Assembly (NCBI GenBank): GCA_900546295.1
Contig: URCK01000018.1
Location: forward strand, 1-24,805
DNA from: an uncultured Eubacteriales bacterium
GTDB lineage: Bacteria; Bacillota; Clostridia; Oscillospirales; Oscillospiraceae
Length of the DNA stretch: 24,805 bases
Reading direction: 5' to 3'
Position 1 is the first letter of the stretch. Each line of letters begins with the position of its first letter. Below the pieces are notes generated by a model. It made no database searches and had not been told where the DNA came from. It saw only the letters and a list, made by a program, of their open reading frames with translations. Positions 20,909-24,805 of this stretch are shown here, piece by piece. The position numbers were made by a program, and so were the translations under genes.

Positions 20909-22285
20909 TTACTTGCCCGCGTACTCGACCAGCATCTCGAAGAAGTTCAGGCAGGTCTCATAGTCGCACAGGGCCTTTTCGGGGGTCTTGGTGTAGAGCA
21001 CGAACTTGCAGTCATTCTCGGGGTGGAACTGCACGCCGAGGCAGAACGTCTTATCCTGACGCTCGACCGCCTCGATGATCTCCACACCGTCGATCGTCGC
21101 CGTGCTGACGACGGTGAGGTTCGTGCCCTCAACGCCGCCGACCGCCTGGTGGTGCCAGGAGGAAACGTTCTTCAGCTCCGTGGAGCCGACGATCTTATAG
21201 AGCCACTTGGAGGCGTCCTTATTGATGACCACATCGTGGCGGGCATAGGTGCGGTTCGGCGCGCCGGCGGGCATTCTGTGCGAGTCGTTGTAGGTCGCGC
21301 CCTGCTCCTTATAGTAGTTGGGAATATCCTGGATGAACGTGCAGCCGGAGACGATGGACATCACCTGCTCGCCGCGGCATACCGCGAACGTCGGCACGTC
21401 TTTTTCAAGGCAGTAGGCCATGAGCATGTAGTCGGAGATATCGCGCGTGGCGTTGATCTCTTCGCCCTCGTTCTTTTCCTTCTCGGGGACCTTGAACAGG
21501 GACGGGCTGACATCCTCGCCGCCGGTGAAGAACACGCCGTCGATGGCCTTCATCACGCTGCTGACGTTACTGGTGGAGATGTCCTGCTTCTTCACCATGT
21601 CGGCGTAGGTCTGCTTGAGCATGCCGCTCTCTTCCAGATACGCAGACTCGATCTTGCCCTCGGCGTCATACTTCACAGCCGTGCTCGTCACCTGATCGAG
21701 CTCGACGGGGATCGCGCCGACGGTCTTGAAGATCGTCTTATGAGAGTCGTAATCCTGGCCGTTATAGGACCAGCTGATTCCGATGACCGGCTTGTCCGCG
21801 ATCGCCGCGGCATTCTTGAGCATCTGCTCGAGCATCGCCATGGTCACGGGCTTGGCGGCCTCGTAGGTGAGTCCGTCCATCAGGCCGGACCAAACGGCCA
21901 TATCGTCATAGTCGGCAGGCCACGCGCTCAGAAGCGCCTTGTCCATGCCGGTGCTGCGCAGGACCATCGCGGCCGCTTCCAGCTGCGTAACCGCCGCGTC
22001 GGGGGCAAAGCTGTCCTTGCTGACGCCGTTGACGATCCCCTTGGAATAGGCGAGGTTGATCGCGCCCTCATATTTGCTGCTCTCGGCAATATCCTTGAAG
22101 GCGCTCGTTTCCTTTGCGCTCGTCTCTGCCTGCGCGGAGAGGCCCATATTCTTGATGACCTCCTGCGTCACCTCGGCACGGGTCAGCGAAGAGCCGGTAT
22201 CATTTGCGAAGGCAGTGGCAGAGAGACTGAACACAAGAATAAGCGCCATGATCAGGGACGTTGCTTTCTTAGACAATCTTTTCAT
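20909..22285 (-). CDS. Secreted SLH-domain protein fused to a peptidase C26 (gamma-glutamyl hydrolase-like) domain
   Basis: A 458-residue exported protein. A signal peptide covers residues 1-27 (cleavage near TAFA|ND). Residues about 33-160 contain two SLH-like repeats (AFKDIAESSKYEGAINLAYS, SFAPDAAVTQLEAAAMVLR and a following degenerate one). Residues about 165-458 are a class I glutamine-amidotransferase-like hydrolase of the PuuD/gamma-Glu-GABA hydrolase type. It has PVIGISWSY at the start, FFTGGEDVSPSLF (252-264), the nucleophile Cys303 in AVCRGEQ, SSWHHQAV (375-382), and the catalytic His421 and Glu423 in GVQFHPEN. Known PuuD enzymes are cytoplasmic and cleave gamma-glutamyl amides; here the enzyme appears to sit on the cell wall. 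Possible substrates are poly-gamma-glutamate, folate polyglutamate, gamma-glutamyl peptides or peptidoglycan iso-glutamyl bonds, none shown. Good AGGAGG at the start. Confidence 0.9.
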   Translation of the reverse strand: MKRLSKKATSLIMALILVFSLSATAFANDTGSSLTRAEVTQEVIKNMGLSAQAETSAKETSAFKDIAESSKYEGAINLAYSKGIVNGVSKDSFAPDAAVTQLEAAAMVLRSTGMDKALLSAWPADYDDMAVWSGLMDGLTYEAAKPVTMAMLEQMLKNAAAIADKPVIGISWSYNGQDYDSHKTIFKTVGAIPVELDQVTSTAVKYDAEGKIESAYLEESGMLKQTYADMVKKQDISTSNVSSVMKAIDGVFFTGGEDVSPSLFKVPEKEKNEGEEINATRDISDYMLMAYCLEKDVPTFAVCRGEQVMSIVSGCTFIQDIPNYYKEQGATYNDSHRMPAGAPNRTYARHDVVINKDASKWLYKIVGSTELKNVSSWHHQAVGGVEGTNLTVVSTATIDGVEIIEAVERQDKTFCLGVQFHPENDCKFVLYTKTPEKALCDYETCLNFFEMLVEYAGK

Positions 22286-22337
22286 ACAAATTCTCCTCCT
22301 TCGATATTTGGCGGCACCAGCGCACCGCTATATCGTC

Positions 22338-22366
22338 ATGATATCGAGCGAAAGCAAAAATAGCAA
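22338..22366 (-). promoter_or_regulatory. Putative promoter of the SLH-C26 gene
   Basis: On the minus strand TTGCTA (22361-22366), a 17-bp spacer and TATCAT (22338-22343), about 50 bp ahead of the start. Confidence 0.55.
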
Positions 22367-22502
22367 GTTCAAGTTTCAGATATCTGCATTTTTAGCCACT
22401 GCATACAACACATTGACCGTTCTCCACGTATAAAATGCACAATTCTTTTTTCATTCCTGCATTTTCACTTTTATTCCGGCAGGGCACAACGCGTCCTTCG
22501 CC

Positions 22503-22532
22503 CTTGTTTTTGCGGCAAAAACAAGGTATACT
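22503..22532 (+). promoter_or_regulatory. Promoter with internal perfect palindrome, upstream of the 614-residue protein gene
   Basis: CTTGTTTTTG (22503-22512) and CAAAAACAAG (22516-22525) are perfect 10-bp inverted arms separated by CGG. The arms overlap a -35-like TTGTTT (22504-22509) and end just before TATACT (22527-22532) with 17-bp spacing. A regulator dimer bound here would block RNA polymerase; read as RNA the arms could also fold into a hairpin. Confidence 0.6.
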
Positions 22533-22585
22533 ATGAAAAGCGGCATCCGCTAAAATGCTTCATCTTATTCAGGAAGGACGATTCT

Positions 22586-24430
22586 ATGGATATCAAATTT
22601 TCCGGTTCGGACGCAAACGGCTTTCAGTTCGACCAGAACGCCGCGCCCAAGCCCAAGCGCGAGCGCAAACCCAGAAAGTCGATCGGCAGCAAAGGCGGCC
22701 GCATCGCGGTCAATGTGCTCGTCACGCTGCTCGTCGGCGCGGTCTTTTTCTATCTTGAACTGCCCGCCATCAACCTGCACGCCGAGGAGTTTTACGGCTT
22801 TGCACTGCTGCTGTGCTTCACCTACTGCATCTGCTCGCTTCTGACCTCCGGCTTTCAGGGCACGGGCGCGAAGGGCTACTTCACCTTCGTCAAAAAACAG
22901 TGCACCGTGCCGTTTTTCGCTGCAGCGCTGCTTGTTGTCACAGCGCTTATCGGCGCGCTGATGTCCTGGGTCGTGCTGCGCGCGAAGGACTATCAGGCGC
23001 TGCTGCCCATTGAAAGCGGCAGCTTCACCGAGGAGATCGCGGAGGTCTCCTACGACCGCATCCCCATGCTCGACCGCGACAGCGCGCAAAAGCTCGGCGA
23101 CCGCAAGCTCGGCGAGCTTGCCGACATGGTTTCGCAGTTCGAGGTCGCCGAGGACTACACGCAGATCAACTACCACGGCCGCCCCGTGCGCGTTACGCCG
23201 CTTCGCTATGGCGACATCATCAAGTGGTTCAACAACCGCTCCGAGGGTCTTCCCGCCTACCTTGTCATCGACATGGTGACGCAGAACGTCGACGTGGTGC
23301 GCCTTGAAGACGGCATGAAGTACACGACCGCCGAGCATTTTTCGAGAAACCTCTACCGCCATCTGCGCTTTGCCTACCCGACCTATATGTTCGAGGAGCC
23401 GGTCTTTGAGATCGACGAAGACGGCACGCCCTACTGGGTCTGCGCCAAAAAGGAAAAGACCATCGGCCTTTTCGGCGGCACGGACAACCACGGCGCGGTG
23501 CTTGTCAACGCCATCACGGGCGAGAGCGAATACTATGAAGAGCCTCCCGCATGGGTCGACCATGTCTATTCCGCCGAACTCATCATCGAGCAGTACGACT
23601 ACTACGGCCAGTACCACAACGGCTTCTGGAACTCCATCTTCGGCCAGCGCGACGTGACCGTTACAACGTCCGGTTACAACTACCTTGCCGAGGGGGACGA
23701 TGTTTACCTCTACACGGGCGTGACGAGCGTGGGCGGCGACGAGAGCAACATCGGCTTCCTGCTTTCCAATCAGCGCACGAAGGAGACAAAGTACTATCCC
23801 TGCGCGGGCGCGACGGAATACAGCGCGATGGACAGCGCCAAAGGTCAGGTGCAGAACCTGCGCTACACCGCGACCTTCCCGCTGCTTCTGAACATCGCCG
23901 ACCAGCCGACCTACTTCATGGCGCTCAAGGACGCGAGCCAGCTCGTCAAGATGTACGCGATGGTCAACGTCAGCCAGTACCAGATCGTCGCCACCGGCGC
24001 AACCGTTGCCGACTGCGAGGCGAACTACCGTCAGATGCTGCTCAAAAATAACCTCATCTCCAACGATCAGAGCGAGATCGACGTCACGCCGAGCGACTAC
24101 AGGAGCGTCGAAGGCACGATCGATGAGATCCGCACGGCTGTCGTAAACGGCAACAGCATCTATTTCCTGCGCTTTGCCGGGAACGACACCTTCACCGTTC
24201 GCATGAGCGCGGCGGAGGTCGCTTACGCGCCGCTGCTGAATGTCGGCGATCAAGTGTGCGTCTACTTCCGCGACGGCTATGTGACGGAGAACTGGATCGA
24301 TGCGACGGACGTGACGCTCTCGGACGGTAGCGCCCAGAGCGCACCGCCCACGGAGACGACGGAGAGCGAGCCGGGTGAGGAGAATTCCGATCTTGCGGAC
24401 GGGCAGGACACGGTTTCTCCGCAGCCGTAA
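22586..24430 (+). CDS. Conserved membrane protein with large extracytoplasmic domain, function unknown
   Basis: A 614-residue protein that I recognise only as a recurrent family of Clostridia. The N-terminus has a Lys/Arg-rich cytoplasmic stretch (residues 21-38, PKPKRERKPRKS). Three membrane segments follow (about 39-57, 68-88, 108-131), so residues 132-614 are probably outside. The outer part contains FEVAEDYTQINYHGRPV, FGGTDNHGAVLVN, YDYYGQYHNGFW and TGVTSVGGDESN, then an OB-like segment (about 515-580) and a Thr/Ser/Glu/Pro-rich tail that looks disordered. No enzyme motif is evident. The ribosome-binding site AGGAAGGA precedes ATG. The gene stands alone between a regulated promoter and a terminator. 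A cell-envelope role is inferred only from topology. Confidence 0.8.
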   Translation: MDIKFSGSDANGFQFDQNAAPKPKRERKPRKSIGSKGGRIAVNVLVTLLVGAVFFYLELPAINLHAEEFYGFALLLCFTYCICSLLTSGFQGTGAKGYFTFVKKQCTVPFFAAALLVVTALIGALMSWVVLRAKDYQALLPIESGSFTEEIAEVSYDRIPMLDRDSAQKLGDRKLGELADMVSQFEVAEDYTQINYHGRPVRVTPLRYGDIIKWFNNRSEGLPAYLVIDMVTQNVDVVRLEDGMKYTTAEHFSRNLYRHLRFAYPTYMFEEPVFEIDEDGTPYWVCAKKEKTIGLFGGTDNHGAVLVNAITGESEYYEEPPAWVDHVYSAELIIEQYDYYGQYHNGFWNSIFGQRDVTVTTSGYNYLAEGDDVYLYTGVTSVGGDESNIGFLLSNQRTKETKYYPCAGATEYSAMDSAKGQVQNLRYTATFPLLLNIADQPTYFMALKDASQLVKMYAMVNVSQYQIVATGATVADCEANYRQMLLKNNLISNDQSEIDVTPSDYRSVEGTIDEIRTAVVNGNSIYFLRFAGNDTFTVRMSAAEVAYAPLLNVGDQVCVYFRDGYVTENWIDATDVTLSDGSAQSAPPTETTESEPGEENSDLADGQDTVSPQP

Positions 24431-24462
24431 GGCAGCGATCTTCTCTCATATTACGGATTTTA

Positions 24463-24492
24463 ATGGGGGCGGAAACGCCCCCATCTCTTTTT
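24463..24492 (+). terminator. Intrinsic terminator of the membrane-protein gene
   Basis: A 9-bp stem ATGGGGGCG/CGCCCCCAT with a GAAA tetraloop is followed by CTCTTTTT. Confidence 0.93.
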
Positions 24493-24698
24493 GGAATGGA
24501 TTGCACAAAAATGCAAGATTATGGGCAGTTTTTCTCAGTATAACCGCCACTTTGAAAGACGTCTTGCACTGTTTTAATATGTTTTATTAAAATAGCGAAA
24601 CTTTTTTATGTTTTTTTCTGCTAAATGCACAAAAAGAAAGAATGATTTTCTTACACAGCGCCAATGGCGTTTTGCTTGAGAATTTTTTCCTTCGGTGA
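24493..24698. other. AT-rich intergenic region upstream of the last gene
   Basis: No gene is supported here. A perfect inverted repeat TTTTAAT-N7-ATTAAAA (24572-24592) and several T-runs are seen. The former could be a regulator site or only AT-rich sequence. Confidence 0.5.
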
Positions 24699-24704
24699 TA
24701 CACT
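24676..24704 (+). promoter_or_regulatory. Putative promoter of the last gene
   Basis: TTGAGA (24676-24681), a 17-bp spacer and TACACT (24699-24704). Transcription would start near 24711, giving a 60-nt leader. Confidence 0.6.
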
Positions 24705-24713
24705 TATAGACAA

Positions 24714-24761
24714 GATGGCTGAACCATCAAGCCCTGTAACGCAGGGTAAATTTAGAGGAGG
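24714..24761 (+). ncRNA. Short structured 5' leader, candidate cis-regulatory RNA
   Basis: Two hairpins lie in a row: GATGG/CCATC with loop CTGAA (24714-24728) and CCCTG/CAGGG with loop TAACG (24732-24746). The ribosome-binding site GAGGAGG (24755-24761) follows. The first loop CTGAA (24719-24723) can pair with TTTAG (24751-24755), which touches the ribosome-binding site, so a pseudoknot could mask it. I cannot assign it to a known riboswitch class; the ACGR loops of guanidine-II RNAs and the preQ1 consensus do not fit. Confidence 0.4.
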
Positions 24762-24770
24762 CTACTTATC

Positions 24771-24805
24771 ATGAACGCTTACATTGAGAGAGTTCTTGCC
24801 GAGAC
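24771..24805 (+). CDS. Start of a gene, possibly NADP-dependent glutamate dehydrogenase (cut by window edge)
   Basis: Only MNAYIERVLAE and one more residue can be read. The start is certain in context: GAGGAGG lies 9 nt upstream and a promoter and structured leader precede it. From memory several clostridial glutamate dehydrogenases begin with a similar MNxYIxRVL segment, but 11-12 residues are too few for identification. The strong leader and ribosome-binding site suggest a well-expressed gene. Confidence 0.35.
   Translation, partial: MNAYIERVLAE

Larger units (their letters stand above)
22286..22585. other. Divergent intergenic region
   Basis: It contains the leftward promoter of the SLH-C26 gene (22338-22366) and the rightward promoter with a palindrome (22503-22532). 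The rest is AT-rich with no gene that I can support. A short rightward frame ending in it is a shadow. Confidence 0.7.

Noticed and set aside
21023..22363. 446-codon rightward frame, and the 562-codon leftward frame at 22565-24253
   Set aside because: Both are mirror frames of well-supported genes (SLH-C26 protein and the 614-residue membrane protein) and have His/Val/Arg-rich compositions without recognisable domains.
24655..24675. Small CGCC-AAT-GGCG hairpin with four T as a terminator
   Set aside because: The stem is only 4 bp and it stands inside a promoter region with no gene ending before it.
1..24805. CRISPR array, insertion sequence, prophage, toxin-antitoxin pair or biosynthetic cluster
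   Set aside because: No spaced repeat array, transposase, phage structural gene, toxin-antitoxin pair or biosynthetic gene set was seen; the MazG-like protein is a lone housekeeping enzyme and not the MazEF toxin system.

Overview
The window looks like chromosomal DNA of an anaerobic Gram-positive bacterium of class Clostridia, probably an Oscillospiraceae-type gut organism; this is inferred from gene content and not from a marker gene. The supporting genes are Rex, a LexA with a Gram-positive SOS box, S-layer-homology (SLH) proteins, an oxaloacetate decarboxylase-type carboxyltransferase, a YtrA-type GntR/ABC operon and a BceAB-like transporter. The coding sequence is GC-rich, so most genes carry long open antisense frames. 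Intergenic regions are AT-rich with clear sigma-A promoters and many perfect intrinsic terminators.

Layout. (1) Bases 1 to about 1,220 are the edge of an integrated conjugative element of the Tn1549-like kind seen in gut Firmicutes. It holds three leftward small accessory genes: an ArdA-like antirestriction protein (cut by the window edge), a Cys-rich small protein and a protein of unknown function. Two of them sit directly behind a terminator-like hairpin and a shared 12-nt sequence. (2) A leftward tRNA-Arg(CCG) with encoded CCA and a long hairpin terminator separates the element from the core chromosome. (3) Bases 1,690-3,810 carry rex, a translationally coupled secreted SLH protein, and a 53-residue Cys/Gly-rich membrane peptide. 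(4) Bases 3,814-6,110 hold divergent mntP (Mn efflux) and a solo oadA/pycB-type carboxyltransferase, with a 21-bp direct repeat between them. (5) Bases 6,121-9,980 run leftward: an iron-sulfur flavoprotein, rlmD and a beta-CASP metallo-hydrolase. (6) Bases 10,042-15,704 run rightward: secA, pgeF, an orphan peptide/oligopeptide-type binding lipoprotein and a MazG-like pyrophosphohydrolase. (7) lexA (leftward) is divergent from a gntR-ABC-permease operon, followed by a second ABC pair whose BceB-like permease lacks the large extracellular domain. (8) Bases 20,829-24,805 hold a leftward secreted SLH plus peptidase-C26 protein, a rightward 614-residue membrane protein with a palindromic promoter, and the first codons of a gene that may be glutamate dehydrogenase behind a short structured leader RNA.

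How the parts relate. Most of the window is housekeeping: redox control, Mn homeostasis, rRNA modification, protein export, cell-wall quality control, nucleotide sanitation and SOS control. Cell-surface functions recur (two SLH proteins, SecA, PgeF with a binding lipoprotein, BceAB-like transport). I did not find a defence island, CRISPR array, insertion sequence or complete biosynthetic cluster. The most interesting unexplained items are the hairpin-led genes of the mobile element, the Cys/Gly peptide, the direct repeat in the mntP/oadA intergenic region, the ECD-less BceB, the SLH-C26 fusion, the perfect palindrome inside a promoter, and the possible pseudoknot leader at the right end.
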